A DNA stretch of 64,000 nucleotides from an uncultured Gammaproteobacteria bacterium (GCA_903837345.1 CAILUG010000046.1:62001-126000); one strand, 5' to 3'; positions 9,026-18,005 are shown, counted from the first letter of the stretch. Notes: generated by a model not told the origin, from the sequence alone. Translations and numbers: made by a program.

Positions 9026-10372
9026 TCAGGTGGGTGTCAGTTGGGTTCGATTGGATTTTACTTTGCGTCTGCGCGATTTGGCATGCGGAATCGCAGAGGG
9101 CTGCTGCAGGGCCGTCACCATTGCGTTGCGTTGCTCAGGTTGAGCCTGCTGGTACAAAGACCACCACTCGCCAAGTCCCTGCAGGTCTTCACCGCATTGT
9201 TCACGCAGCAACAGGAAATCGAAAGCTGCCCGGAAACGTTTGTGGCTGGCGAGCAATTCAGCGCGTTTGCCGCGGCGATCCGCAAATTTTTGCTGCAATT
9301 CCCATATTTCCCTGACCGGGAAACTGAAACGTTTGGGGATCGCAAGTCGCTGCACCTGGTAGTCGATGACTTGCTGGCCGGCTTCCTGGGTATCGGCAAT
9401 CGAGGCCAGACCGGCGCCTTTGCCGCGCAAATTCTCCAGCAAGGCCGGCCAGAGCAATACCGCCAGCAGAAAAACAGGCGTAATGGTTTTGCCCTCGGAC
9501 AATCTGGCATCAGTATTGGTAAAGGCAGCCTCCAGCAAACGGTCGCTATAAGCGGTATTGCTTTGCATCGCAATCCAGGTCTGGGGAAACAGATGCTGGA
9601 AGACATCATGACGGCGCAACAGACGATAGGTTTGCAAGCTGTTGCCGGACAGGAACAGTTTCAGGAATTCATCGAACAAACGTGCGGGCGGAATTGATTC
9701 CAGCAACTTTGCACATGTCGCCAGAGGCGCTGCAGTTTCCCGTGTAATCGAGAAATCCAGTTTGGCAGCAAGCCTTATGGCGCGCAAAACCCTCACCGGA
9801 TCTTCGCGATACCGTTCAGTGGGGTCGCCTATCATGCGCAGGCAGCGGCGATCAATGTCAGCCATGCCGTCCACATAATCATGTACGACAAAGTTTTTCA
9901 CAGTGTAATAGAGCGCATTCACTGTGAAATCCCGTCTTTGCACATCTTCTTCAATGGTGCCATAGACGTTGTCGCGCAGGATCAATCCGCTGGTCGCCCT
10001 GACTGAATCCAGTTTGGCATCAGCACGTGACAGGACTTCATCATCCACCATTGCCACATTGTCGACGTTGTGGGCGGCACGAAACGTGGAAACCTCGATG
10101 ATCTCCCGGCCGAAGTGGACGTGAACTATGCGGAAACGGCGTCCGATGATGCGTGAGTTGCGGAAGGTGGACCTGATCTGGTCGGGGGTAGCATTGGTGG
10201 CGATATCAAAGTCCTTGGGTTTGAGCCCAAGCAGCAAATCACGTACACCGCCCCCGACAATATAGGCTTCAAACCCTGCATCGATGAGGCCATAGAGCAC
10301 TTTCAGGCAGCCAGGGCTTATGGACTGCCTGGAAATGCCATGCTCGCTACGACTGTAGATGCGCGGAACCAA
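9026..10372 (-). CDS. pcnB: PcnB, poly(A) polymerase I
   Basis: Adds 3' poly(A) tails to RNA and so promotes decay. The tRNA nucleotidyltransferase-type head domain is clear: AYIVGGGVRDLLLGLKPKDFDIAT with the DxD catalytic pair, GRRFRIVHVHFG, RDFTVNALYY, and the RNA-binding segment RYREDPVRVLRAIRLAAKLDF. The C-terminus is basic (KSRRRKVKSNR), as usual. The frame stays open to a TTG at 10510, but that codon lies 4 bp after the crcZ terminator on the same strand, so it is an unlikely start. I prefer the TTG at 10370-10372, which has AGGA seven bases before it and gives 448 residues. The start remains uncertain. Confidence 0.92.
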   Translation of the reverse strand: MVPRIYSRSEHGISRQSISPGCLKVLYGLIDAGFEAYIVGGGVRDLLLGLKPKDFDIATNATPDQIRSTFRNSRIIGRRFRIVHVHFGREIIEVSTFRAAHNVDNVAMVDDEVLSRADAKLDSVRATSGLILRDNVYGTIEEDVQRRDFTVNALYYTVKNFVVHDYVDGMADIDRRCLRMIGDPTERYREDPVRVLRAIRLAAKLDFSITRETAAPLATCAKLLESIPPARLFDEFLKLFLSGNSLQTYRLLRRHDVFQHLFPQTWIAMQSNTAYSDRLLEAAFTNTDARLSEGKTITPVFLLAVLLWPALLENLRGKGAGLASIADTQEAGQQVIDYQVQRLAIPKRFSFPVREIWELQQKFADRRGKRAELLASHKRFRAAFDFLLLREQCGEDLQGLGEWWSLYQQAQPEQRNAMVTALQQPSAIPHAKSRRRKVKSNRTQLTPT

Positions 10373-10513
10373 GGGGCCGTCCTGGGCGGTCTGGCCTGCG
10401 GGTTGGGGTGAGGTTGCGGTGATAGTAAATCCTGCCCTGCCAAAACATATGGGTCGGCATTCTACACACTGCTGCCAGTACAGTAAGCAGAATGAAGTCG
10501 GCTGCGCCAAAGC

Positions 10514-10541
10514 AAAAAACCCGGGGGAGGTCCCCCGGGTT
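10514..10541 (-). terminator. Rho-independent terminator of crcZ
   Basis: Perfect 11-bp stem (arms 10518-10528 and 10531-10541, mostly G:C) with a 2-nt apex, followed on the reverse strand by six T at 10519-10514. It ends the crcZ transcript just before the pcnB region and argues against pcnB translation starting at 10510. Confidence 0.9.
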
Positions 10542-10778
10542 CAATTTGCTCGTTTATTGTTGTTGTTAAGCGCTGGACATCCAGTCCGTATTTTTGTTGT
10601 TGGTCAAAAGACCGAAAGTTGTAGGAACCACCCCTTGCACTAGGAAACCCGGGTCACTGATGCTGTTTTACAGTTCTTTTCAGTTTTTAACGCCGGAATC
10701 GGCGGGAATCTCCCTTAATGCCTCAGTTGTTTTTGTTGTCTTTTGGTTTTTGTTTTTGGTTTTGTTTTCACTGGGCAT
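10514..10778 (-). ncRNA. crcZ: CrcZ-type small RNA (Hfq/Crc sequestering), about 265 nt
   Basis: An unannotated-type transcript unit lies between cbrB and pcnB, exactly where Pseudomonas carries crcZ. On the reverse strand the sequence shows a sigma-54 promoter (10789-10804) and then about 265 nt with no credible protein. A GC-rich terminator follows at 10514-10541. Three segments are rich in AAC/AAN triplets: 10726-10769, 10588-10604 and 10553-10569 (the last reads AACAACAACAATAA). Such A-rich triplet runs are the known binding sites of Hfq with Crc. Known CrcZ is activated by CbrB and relieves catabolite repression by titrating Hfq/Crc. That function is inferred here from position, promoter and motifs. 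The RNA is shorter than Pseudomonas CrcZ (about 400 nt). The 5' end is estimated from the promoter. Confidence 0.8.
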
Positions 10779-10788
10779 GGCTTTAGAA

Positions 10789-10804
10789 TGCAGCATTCGT
10801 GCCA
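10789..10804 (-). promoter_or_regulatory. Sigma-54 promoter of crcZ
   Basis: The reverse strand reads TGGCACG-AATG-CTGCA. The -24 element matches the consensus exactly and the -12 element differs by one base (CTGCA for TTGCA). The GG and GC dinucleotides are 12 bp apart, as required. CbrB, encoded just upstream, is a sigma-54 activator, and rpoN is at 25-26.6 kb. The predicted start is near 10778. Confidence 0.8.
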
Positions 10805-10889
10805 AATCAGCAAGAAATATGATTATCATTATAAATCAAATAGATAGGAAAAAATTTCCCAAAGGCTGACTGGCTGAAATATGGGGATG

Positions 10890-10936
10890 TGTTACTAAAA
10901 AGCCGGATTTTGTTACTTTGCCTGTAACACTGTAAC
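10890..10936. promoter_or_regulatory. Cluster of TGTTAC/GTAAC half-sites upstream of crcZ (putative CbrB sites)
   Basis: Half-sites TGTTAC at 10890-10895 and 10911-10916, then GTAACA at 10924-10929 and GTAAC at 10932-10936, form overlapping inverted repeats 86-147 bp upstream of the -24 element. That is a normal distance for enhancer sites of a sigma-54 activator. I recall CbrB of Pseudomonas recognising a TGTTAC/GTAACA inverted repeat; the spacing here is not identical, so the assignment is tentative. Confidence 0.55.
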
Positions 10937-10964
10937 GGCCGGACGCTGGAAGGGGAAAGGGTTG

Positions 10965-12359
10965 TCAGGCGCCTTTCTTGCGACGGGGAATATCGAAGCG
11001 CTGGCGACGCTCCCACAGGCATTTGCGGCTGATACCCAGCTTTTTGGCCAGTTCGGTCTCGTTCATCTGTTCCTGATGTTCGAGCACAAAGCGCTGGAAG
11101 TAATCCTGCAGTGACAAGTCTTCGATGGGGTCATCCACTATTGCCAGGGTTTCCTGCAGTTTGGTTTGGCGGCTATCCATCGCATTCAGGGCTTTGCTTT
11201 CAAAACGGACCAACTCCACATCCAGCCCTAACAGATCGATGGCAATTTCATCGGTTTCTGAAAGAATCACGGCACGTTCTACCGCATTTTCCAGCTCTCT
11301 CACATTGCCTGGCCATGGATAAGTGGTAATGGCCTGTATCGCATCTGCGCTGTAGCGCATTTGTTCATGGCTCATGCGTTTGCACGTCCTGGCAAGGATG
11401 GTGTCGGCCAGGTCAAGGATGTCGTTGCCCCGTTCCCGGAGCGGCGGAATATGCAACGGCATGACATTTATGCGGTAAAACAGGTCTTCGCGGAAGCGAC
11501 CCTCCCTTACAAACTGTTTCAAATCACGATGGGTGGCGGCCACCAGCCGGACATCCACTTTTTGTGATTGCACTGATCCGACTTTGCGAATTTCATGTTC
11601 CTGCAACACGCGCAACAGGCGGGCTTGTGCTTCAAGCGGCAACTCGCCGATTTCATCAAGGAACAGGGTGCCGTTGTTGGCGGCTTCTACCAGCCCGGTA
11701 CGCGTACTCGTGGCACCGGTAAATGCACCCTTTTCATGTCCGAACAGTTCGGATTCGATCAGGTTTTCCGGGATGGCAGCACAGTTGACCGAAATCAGGT
11801 TGGCATCCCTGCGTGAACTCGCTTCATGCAGGGCCCGTGCAACCAGCTCTTTCCCGGTTCCTGACTCGCCCTGGATCAGTACAGAAGAATTGGTTTGGGC
11901 TACTTTGCGGATGCGCCGGAACAGTTCCTGCATTGCCAGACAGCTGCCCACCATTCCAGTCACCGGTTCTTCGCTGGGGCGTGGTTGCATGCGGGATTGA
12001 TTGCGGCGTTTCTGGTCGCTGTTGATGACGCGGGCGAGCGTGGACAATATTTCTTCGTGCTCGAATGGCTTGGAGATGTAATCGACTGCTCCGATCTTCA
12101 TGGAGTCAATGGCGCTGCGCAGGCTGGCGTAGCTGGTCATGATCAATACGGGGGTGGGTGTGCGCTTGATCAATTCGGTCCCGGGCAGGCCCGGCAAACG
12201 CAAATCGCTGATGATGACGTCAAAACTGTCAAGATCGTGCTTTTCACACGCTTCCTGCACCGAGCCAGCTTCACTGACTGCATGCCCATTGCGCTCCAGC
12301 AGGCGACGCAAGGCGCTGCGGATAACGTCTTCATCTTCAACAAGAAGGATCTGAGCCAT
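10965..12359 (-). CDS. cbrB: CbrB, sigma-54-dependent response regulator
   Basis: NtrC-family activator paired with CbrA; in Pseudomonas it controls carbon/nitrogen balance, mainly by switching on crcZ. The 464 residues comprise a receiver domain (phospho-acceptor Asp52 in [10 protein letters not shown]), an AAA+ domain with Walker A GESGTGKE, the sigma-54 contact loop GAFTGA and [13 protein letters not shown], and a C-terminal Fis-type helix-turn-helix ([19 protein letters not shown]). The ATG is at 12357-12359. It lies 52 bp downstream of cbrA. The crcZ promoter and the half-site cluster follow immediately after its stop codon. Assignment to CbrB rather than another NtrC paralogue rests on the cbrA-crcZ-pcnB context. 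Confidence 0.9.
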   Translation of the reverse strand: MAQILLVEDEDVIRSALRRLLERNGHAVSEAGSVQEACEKHDLDSFDVIISDLRLPGLPGTELIKRTPTPVLIMTSYASLRSAIDSMKIGAVDYISKPFEHEEILSTLARVINSDQKRRNQSRMQPRPSEEPVTGMVGSCLAMQELFRRIRKVAQTNSSVLIQGESGTGKELVARALHEASSRRDANLISVNCAAIPENLIESELFGHEKGAFTGATSTRTGLVEAANNGTLFLDEIGELPLEAQARLLRVLQEHEIRKVGSVQSQKVDVRLVAATHRDLKQFVREGRFREDLFYRINVMPLHIPPLRERGNDILDLADTILARTCKRMSHEQMRYSADAIQAITTYPWPGNVRELENAVERAVILSETDEIAIDLLGLDVELVRFESKALNAMDSRQTKLQETLAIVDDPIEDLSLQDYFQRFVLEHQEQMNETELAKKLGISRKCLWERRQRFDIPRRKKGA

Positions 12360-12411
12360 GCGTGTGGGTAAGTAACAATTTACTGGATGAACAAAAAGAA
12401 ATTACGAATTG

Positions 12412-15396
12412 CTAGGTAATTTCCGCATATTTTGTTACCAAAGTCTCCGGATCATAACAGGGAAATGTAACAATTACTCGTGTTCCCATCCTGCCCGAAT
12501 CGGACTTGTCGTTAGCGGTACTGCTCTGTAACTGGATAGTGCCACCCAAATCAGTGACCAGCCGGTATACGAGTGCCAGCCCCAGCCCTGTGCCTTTGCC
12601 AGGGTCCTTGGTCGTGAAAAATGGCTCAAAAACCCGGGTTAACAACGAGGCTGGTATGCCGCAGCCCTCATCTTCTACTGTCAGTGCAGCCTCGGAATGC
12701 AGCTGGTAACTGCTGAGGGTTATGGTATCCCCTGTCTTGCTGGCATCGCGGGCATTGCCCAACAAATTGAGCAGGATTTGCAAGAGCAACTGGTAGTTGG
12801 CATTGATGTATAGCCCGGCCTGGCAATTGTTGATCAGGCGGATGTCGGGACCATCCTGTTGCAAGGCAAACAGGCTGATCGCTTCCTGGCTGACCTTGTA
12901 CAACTCTACTGGTTCAAGTTGGGCCGGTTTTGCCTGGATTGAACCGCTGTGGGAGAAACGCAGCAAGGCATCAGTAATGGTGGCAATTCGGCGGGTTTGG
13001 GCAATGATCTGCATTGCTGATTCCTGCACATACGGTTCGGAATGTTCATCCCGCAGATTCTGGGCGATGCAGGCTATGCCTGTGACCGGGTTGCCGATTT
13101 CATGGGCAACACCGGCTGCAAGCCTGCCTATCGAATTCAAGCGGTCTGAATGGGCCAGTTCTTTTTCCATCAGGACTGTTTCTGTCTGGTCTTCCAGCAA
13201 AATGATCTGGCTCGAACTGTTCTGGGTTTTGCCGGATCGTGTACCTGATGCCGGAGCAGCAAGAATGGATTTGTGAAGAGAAAACCAGCGGGGTTTGTCA
13301 TCAGGCAGCAAAGGGTGTCGGGAAAGTCGCGTGGTGTCGCGGTTCATTGCGAAGTCCTGGAGCAACCCTTGCCAGGGCTGTGGCAATTCTGCCAGGGTCA
13401 GGCCAGTGATAAGTTCAGCGCGCAACCCCGTGAGCTTGCTCATGGCTGCATTCCACATCACAACTCTGCCCTTGTCATCCAGTTCACAAACCCCCATTGG
13501 CAGATTTTGCAGGATTTGCCGGTGATGGCGCCGCAACAGATCAAGATCAAGTGCAATGCCGGTAAGTCCTCCTTGCCAGGATTCTGCTTCTGCTTCGAGC
13601 AGATTCAGGATGCCTGCGGTTGATTGGCCAGCCGGTACAAATGCCAGATTCTGTTCGATGATTTCATGCGCCATGGTCGGGCCCAGCAGTGAAGAAAGAT
13701 TGGCTTCCAGATGGGTGCGTAACTGCAACAACTGGAACGGGCGAATTTCATCACTCTGCAGGTGCAAATCACGCAAAGCCTGGGCTACTTCACGGCCGGC
13801 AGCATCAGCACCCATGGGGCCACTGAGGCTGCTGATGAAATCAACCACAGAACGTGCACGCAGGATGTGCAGATTGGTCATGCTGGCATCAGGTGCACAC
13901 AGCAAGGCGGCTTTGCGTTCTTCGGAATTGGTATTGGTAAATACAGATACCATGAAGACCAGAAACAAATTGGTCAGCAGTGAAGCGCCGGTGACAACGC
14001 TCCAGTTGAGGGCATTTGGTGTTGCCACGGGCTGATTGTTGAACAGCAGTTGCAGATAAGGAACCAGTCCCATGACCAGCCACACCAGCGAGCCGCCCAG
14101 GAGTCCACAGATGAATCCCTTGCTGTTGGCAGGCGGCCAGTACAGCAACAACAACAGGCCTGGCAAGAACTGCAAACAGGCTATAAAGGAAATCTGTCCG
14201 GTGTCAGGAATCATGCGTCCGCTTGCAATGGCCACATAGCAGAAATAGCCAAACAGGAAGATTGCGCAGATGAAAGTTCTCCGCTTGAACATAAGCCATG
14301 CATAGATGCCGCTACCTGCCGGGAGTTTGCTGGTGCGCAACAACAGGTGATTCATGCACATGTTGGCTACTGACAATGCCAGTACCACGGTAAGGCCGGT
14401 AGCAGCTGCAAGTCCGCCGGCAAAATAAAGCAATGCAATGAATGGCGACTTTGTGATGAGGGCAACCTCGAGTGGTGCATAAGAGAGGTTGTCGTGGATG
14501 CCAAGAAAATTGTATGCCCACAGTATTGGCATCACCGGCAAGCTTGCCAGCAGGATGTACAGAGGCACCCCCCAGCTGGCTGTCCGCAGGTTTTGTGGAT
14601 TGCGGTTCTCCGGAAATATCATGTGAAAAATTTGCGGGAGTGCAATGGCGCCTGTGAAGAACAACAGGTTGAGCAAATTGGTCGAATTCTGCAGAAACGA
14701 CAAATGCAGGCGGTTTATTTCAAGAGGTTGTGTGTCCAGCCACTCCTGCATTGAGCCGGATCCATGGAATACGCGGTAAACAACAAAACCGCCAGTTGCC
14801 AGCAAGACCAGTATTTTGAACAAACCTTCAAATGCCAGGCTGGCGACCAGACTGTTGTTGGGGTCTCTGCCAGCCACATCAGTCATGCCGAACCGCAGCG
14901 CAAAAGCCAGCATCACCAGATCAAAGACCAGGGCTATCAAGTGCTGATTCAGTGATGGGGCCAGCAAAGCAGTAGTATTCGCCACCGACAGGATTTGCAA
15001 TGCGATCAAGGGAAAGGCGCACAACAACAAAATCAATGTGGTCAGTGTGCCTGCCCAGGCGCTGCGAAAGCGGAACGCAAACAGGTCTGCCAGCGAAGCC
15101 AGTTGAAACCTCTGGGTAATACGCAACAGTGGCTTCAGCAACAGGGGAGAAAAAATGAAGGCACTGGCAAAACCGATGTAATAGGCGTTGTAGCCAAGGC
15201 CGCGTGAGGACGCTGCAATATAGACGGTGTAAAACGACCAGGAGCTTACACTGATGCCGAGTGAGAGCACATAAAAGCCTGGATGCTGCAACAAGCGCGT
15301 TGGCACCATTCCGCGTTCCGTGATGAGGGCCATGCCAAAAAACATCAGCATGTAGCAGCTGGCGGCAAGCACTACACTGCCGGGTTCAATGATCAT
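12412..15396 (-). CDS. cbrA: CbrA, histidine kinase with SLC5 transporter-like sensor domain
   Basis: Sensor kinase for CbrB. The first 500 or so residues form a sodium:solute symporter-like membrane domain with about 13 helices (SVSSWSFYTVYIAASSRGLG near the N-terminus is typical). A PAS-like region follows (MGVCELDDKGRVVMWNAAM), then the dimerisation histidine in AAGVAHEIGNPVTGI, the N box NLLGNARDAS, G1 VEDEGCGIP and G2 GTGLGLALVYRL. This fusion of a transporter and a kinase is the hallmark of CbrA. A GTG at 15399 and an ATG at 15396 compete. I chose the ATG (994 residues) because AAAGGA lies seven bases before it. The start overlaps the preceding small gene by 11 bp, which suggests translational coupling. 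Confidence 0.92.
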   Translation of the reverse strand: MIIEPGSVVLAASCYMLMFFGMALITERGMVPTRLLQHPGFYVLSLGISVSSWSFYTVYIAASSRGLGYNAYYIGFASAFIFSPLLLKPLLRITQRFQLASLADLFAFRFRSAWAGTLTTLILLLCAFPLIALQILSVANTTALLAPSLNQHLIALVFDLVMLAFALRFGMTDVAGRDPNNSLVASLAFEGLFKILVLLATGGFVVYRVFHGSGSMQEWLDTQPLEINRLHLSFLQNSTNLLNLLFFTGAIALPQIFHMIFPENRNPQNLRTASWGVPLYILLASLPVMPILWAYNFLGIHDNLSYAPLEVALITKSPFIALLYFAGGLAAATGLTVVLALSVANMCMNHLLLRTSKLPAGSGIYAWLMFKRRTFICAIFLFGYFCYVAIASGRMIPDTGQISFIACLQFLPGLLLLLYWPPANSKGFICGLLGGSLVWLVMGLVPYLQLLFNNQPVATPNALNWSVVTGASLLTNLFLVFMVSVFTNTNSEERKAALLCAPDASMTNLHILRARSVVDFISSLSGPMGADAAGREVAQALRDLHLQSDEIRPFQLLQLRTHLEANLSSLLGPTMAHEIIEQNLAFVPAGQSTAGILNLLEAEAESWQGGLTGIALDLDLLRRHHRQILQNLPMGVCELDDKGRVVMWNAAMSKLTGLRAELITGLTLAELPQPWQGLLQDFAMNRDTTRLSRHPLLPDDKPRWFSLHKSILAAPASGTRSGKTQNSSSQIILLEDQTETVLMEKELAHSDRLNSIGRLAAGVAHEIGNPVTGIACIAQNLRDEHSEPYVQESAMQIIAQTRRIATITDALLRFSHSGSIQAKPAQLEPVELYKVSQEAISLFALQQDGPDIRLINNCQAGLYINANYQLLLQILLNLLGNARDASKTGDTITLSSYQLHSEAALTVEDEGCGIPASLLTRVFEPFFTTKDPGKGTGLGLALVYRLVTDLGGTIQLQSSTANDKSDSGRMGTRVIVTFPCYDPETLVTKYAEIT

Positions 15397-15547
15397 CACT
15401 GGATCCTTTCATTTGCAGTACTGCCACCAGGGCGATGATCAGGCATGCTGCCAGGTAGGGACTGTACCAGCGCTCAAAAGGCGTAAAAGCCTGTATCGCT
15501 GTCAGGGTTATCAGCGGCATGATGGCAAGTAATTTGAGCTGCGCCAT
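15386..15547 (-). CDS. Small two-helix membrane protein coupled to cbrA (CbrX-like)
   Basis: A 53-residue hydrophobic protein, MAQLKLLAIMPLITLTAI..., with two probable transmembrane helices (about residues 4-20 and 28-45) and a charged tail KGSSDDH. The ATG at 15545-15547 has AAGG seven bases before it. The frame is open further, to an ATG at 15607, without a good ribosome-binding site. Its last 11 bp overlap the start of cbrA. As I recall, Pseudomonas has a small gene (cbrX) at this place, translationally coupled to cbrA. Position, size and overlap fit, but I cannot confirm homology. It could help set CbrA levels or assemble with its transporter domain. Confidence 0.65.
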   Translation of the reverse strand: MAQLKLLAIMPLITLTAIQAFTPFERWYSPYLAACLIIALVAVLQMKGSSDDH

Positions 15548-15624
15548 GTTTTTGCCTTGTTGGTAGTCGGGGGCTGGATCCAGGCCCAACCCCTGCATCA
15601 TCTGCATCAGGGGTCACCGCTTGA

Positions 15625-16563
15625 TTACGGGTGTTCAGTGATTTCCCCATGCCCCTGCAGCATGTCAGGTTGCCAGTGTTGGACAGCCCATTCCAGTATT
15701 ATCGAAGGATGCTCCTGCTGCAATCGCGGGTCTGGTGTCTGCAACAGATGATCAAGTGCCCGCCATAGTACTTGGGAGGCGGCCTGGGCATCGACCGGGC
15801 GGGCAAACTGCTGTTTCCCGAGTTTTTGGCCCTGCTGGTTGATGATTACCGGAATGTGGGCATAACGGGGCTGGGGCAATCCAAGTCGCTGTTGCAGAAA
15901 AATCTGGCGTGGCGTTGAGTCCAGCAAATCACAACCTCGTACCACGTCGGTGACAGCTTGCCAGCCATCATCCACCACAACTGCCAATTGATAGGCAAAC
16001 CAGCCGTCCTTGCGCAGCAGAACGAAATCGCCGACATCTGTTTCCAGTTGCTGTTGGTAGTGGCCTTGCAGCCTGTCTGTGAATGCCAGCAACTGCGGCC
16101 ACACCTCACAGCGGATTGCTGCGCCCTGACTGGAATGCATGGCTAGCTTGCGACAGGTTCCCGGGTAGACAATTTGTCCTGCCAGCTGCAATCGTGAGCA
16201 ATGGCACGGATACAGCAGGTTTTGTTGTGCAAGTTTGTCCAGGGCTTCCGCATAGGCGTCGGAGCGGCGGCTCTGGTAAACCACAGTTTCATCCCAGAAC
16301 AGATGCAGGTTTTCGAGGGTATGAAGAATGTCACTGGCTGCGCCCGGGACTTCACGGGGCGGGTCCAGATCTTCCATGCGTACCAGCCAGGTGCCGCCGG
16401 CAGCGCGGGCATCAAGAAAGCTGGCAAGTGCTGCAACCACCGACCCCAGGTGAAGCGGGCCGGTTGGGGAGGGGGCGAAACGCCCCCTGTATGCAGGCAG
16501 GATTTTTTCGGAAACGCCCAATACAGGATCAGGCACTGCCGATCTGTTTTTCCTTGATTTCAT
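15625..16563 (-). CDS. gluQ: GluQ, glutamyl-Q tRNA(Asp) synthetase
   Basis: Paralogue of the GluRS catalytic core that attaches glutamate to queuosine in tRNA(Asp). The 312-residue frame shows [18 protein letters not shown] (HIGH motif), the zinc-type cysteines in YPCHCSR and YPGTCR, the [16 protein letters not shown] segment, and KLGKQ in place of KMSKS. The anticodon-binding domain of full GluRS is absent, as expected. It follows dksA, the usual arrangement. The ATG at 16561-16563 overlaps the end of dksA by 35 bp and has no clear ribosome-binding site. Later GTG or TTG codons at residues 10 and 15 are possible, so the true start is uncertain. Confidence 0.9.
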   Translation of the reverse strand: MKSRKNRSAVPDPVLGVSEKILPAYRGRFAPSPTGPLHLGSVVAALASFLDARAAGGTWLVRMEDLDPPREVPGAASDILHTLENLHLFWDETVVYQSRRSDAYAEALDKLAQQNLLYPCHCSRLQLAGQIVYPGTCRKLAMHSSQGAAIRCEVWPQLLAFTDRLQGHYQQQLETDVGDFVLLRKDGWFAYQLAVVVDDGWQAVTDVVRGCDLLDSTPRQIFLQQRLGLPQPRYAHIPVIINQQGQKLGKQQFARPVDAQAASQVLWRALDHLLQTPDPRLQQEHPSIILEWAVQHWQPDMLQGHGEITEHP

Positions 16564-17455
16564 CCAGGGTCTTGCAGTCGATGCATTTGCTGGCGGTTGG
16601 GCGGGCTTCCAGACGACGAATGCCGATTTCTACACCGCAGGAATCGCAATAGCCGTAGTCATCATTGGCTATGAGTTCAATCGTGCTGTCGATTTTCTTG
16701 ATAAGCCGGCGTTCCCGGTCACGTGTACGCAACTCAAGGCTGAACTCCTCTTCAAGCGTGGCGCGGTCAGCCGGATCGGGCGGATTGGCGGCCTCATCCT
16801 GCATATGATGCACAGTACGGTCCACTTCCTGCATCAGCTCATCGCGCCAGTTCAGCAGGATTTTGCGGAAATGTTCCTTCTGTTTTTCATTCATGTATTC
16901 CTCGCCTTTCTGCATCACATAGGGCACAAAACCCTTGTTGGCAGCTTGCAATGGAGAGGCCATGCCTGAACCTGGCGCCGGATTTTTGCTGGCGACAGGA
17001 GAAGATGTTTTGGGAGACGGCGTTTTCGCAATCACTGGTGCTGATTCTTTACTGCTCATAATAGTGGCGTTTTTACCCGGTTTCAGACTTGCTGGTGTGA
17101 CTTTGGGAGTAGATGCCAAATTCGTGCCGGTTTTGCCCGCAGCAGGTTTTTGCTTGGGAACCGGCTTCACAACAGGCGTGGCTTTTGGTTTGACTTTGCT
17201 GACAACGGCTTTGGCGGCCGGTGCAGCCGGTTTTTTGACTGGTTTGGAGATTTTTTTGGCAATGGGCTTGGCTGCAACCGGCTTGGCTTTGGATTTGATC
17301 GCAACTTTTTTGCCGCTCACTGCTTTGGGCTTGCCCGATTTGGCAGGTTTGCTCTTGGTAGCGGGCTTGGCTGGTTTTTTGACAGGCTTTTTAGGGGCCG
17401 TTTTGGATTTGGATTTTCCAGCCGAAGAAGTTTTTGCGCTTTTTGTTTTAGCCAT
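16529..17455 (-). CDS. dksA: DksA with long Lys/Pro/Ala-rich N-terminal tail
   Basis: Transcription factor that enters the RNA polymerase secondary channel and acts with ppGpp. The C-terminal part from about residue 174 is a normal Dks[18 protein letters not shown], the coiled-coil tip DPADRA (Asp227 and Asp230), and a zinc finger with Cys270, Cys273, Cys291 and Cys294. In front of it is a low-complexity tail of about 170 residues rich in K, P, A and S, like histone H1 or AlgP C-terminal tails. The total of 308 residues is about twice the usual 150. The ATG at 17453-17455 begins [11 protein letters not shown]. Internal ATGs at residues 133 and 165 could give shorter forms. The tail has no gaps or stops, so it is likely translated. 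Confidence 0.92.
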   Translation of the reverse strand: MAKTKSAKTSSAGKSKSKTAPKKPVKKPAKPATKSKPAKSGKPKAVSGKKVAIKSKAKPVAAKPIAKKISKPVKKPAAPAAKAVVSKVKPKATPVVKPVPKQKPAAGKTGTNLASTPKVTPASLKPGKNATIMSSKESAPVIAKTPSPKTSSPVASKNPAPGSGMASPLQAANKGFVPYVMQKGEEYMNEKQKEHFRKILLNWRDELMQEVDRTVHHMQDEAANPPDPADRATLEEEFSLELRTRDRERRLIKKIDSTIELIANDDYGYCDSCGVEIGIRRLEARPTASKCIDCKTLDEIKEKQIGSA

Positions 17456-17635
17456 CTTGGGTACCCTGCTTTAATTAAGACGTAGTGTCGCTAACGCCAG
17501 GTAACGCTTCAGCCCGTACTGCGCTGAACCCTGCTTTTTGGAAAGGGCGCACGCTACCAGATTCCACGTGGCTGTACCAGAACCGGAATGCCGGTTGATG
17601 CCATCGCCATCGATCCAAAACCGGTTTGGATGGAC

Positions 17636-17986
17636 TCAATATCCTGCAGGCAAATCCGGCAATTCAGTCTCGTCCATAAAGACACTGGCCTCCTTGATCT
17701 GGCACATGAATGACCACAACTGGTCGCCGGCGCAGGGGCCGCTGGTGCAAAAGCCGTTTTCAGGGGCAAACAGGGCACCGTGGCTGCTGCATTGGAAGGC
17801 GGAGCCATCCGGACTCATCAGCTGGCTGTCTTGCCAGGCGAGCGGGATACCAAGATGCGGACAACGATTCAAATACAGTCGTACCGAGTCGTTGTTGGTG
17901 CGCACCAATATCAGGTGATGATCGCCAGCCTTGAGCAGCCGGCCCTTGCCGATGGTCAAATCGCTCAACTGGCACAGCTTCAACAT
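17636..17986 (-). CDS. Small Rieske [2Fe-2S] domain protein
   Basis: A 116-residue stand-alone Rieske protein. The cluster ligands are Cys42 and His44 in RCPHLG and Cys66 and His69 in CSSHG, matching C-x-H...C-x2-H. Such proteins usually pass electrons to an oxygenase or serve as nitrite reductase small subunit-like ferredoxins, but no oxygenase gene is nearby. The ATG at 17984-17986 has GGA seven bases before it. The frame runs open further upstream into the preceding gene, with no matching homology there. It follows the Cys/Met PLP-enzyme gene by 19 bp and is probably co-transcribed with it. The partner is unknown. Confidence 0.8.
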   Translation of the reverse strand: MLKLCQLSDLTIGKGRLLKAGDHHLILVRTNNDSVRLYLNRCPHLGIPLAWQDSQLMSPDGSAFQCSSHGALFAPENGFCTSGPCAGDQLWSFMCQIKEASVFMDETELPDLPAGY

Positions 17987-18005
17987 CAGTGAATCCGCGC
18001 CGAAA

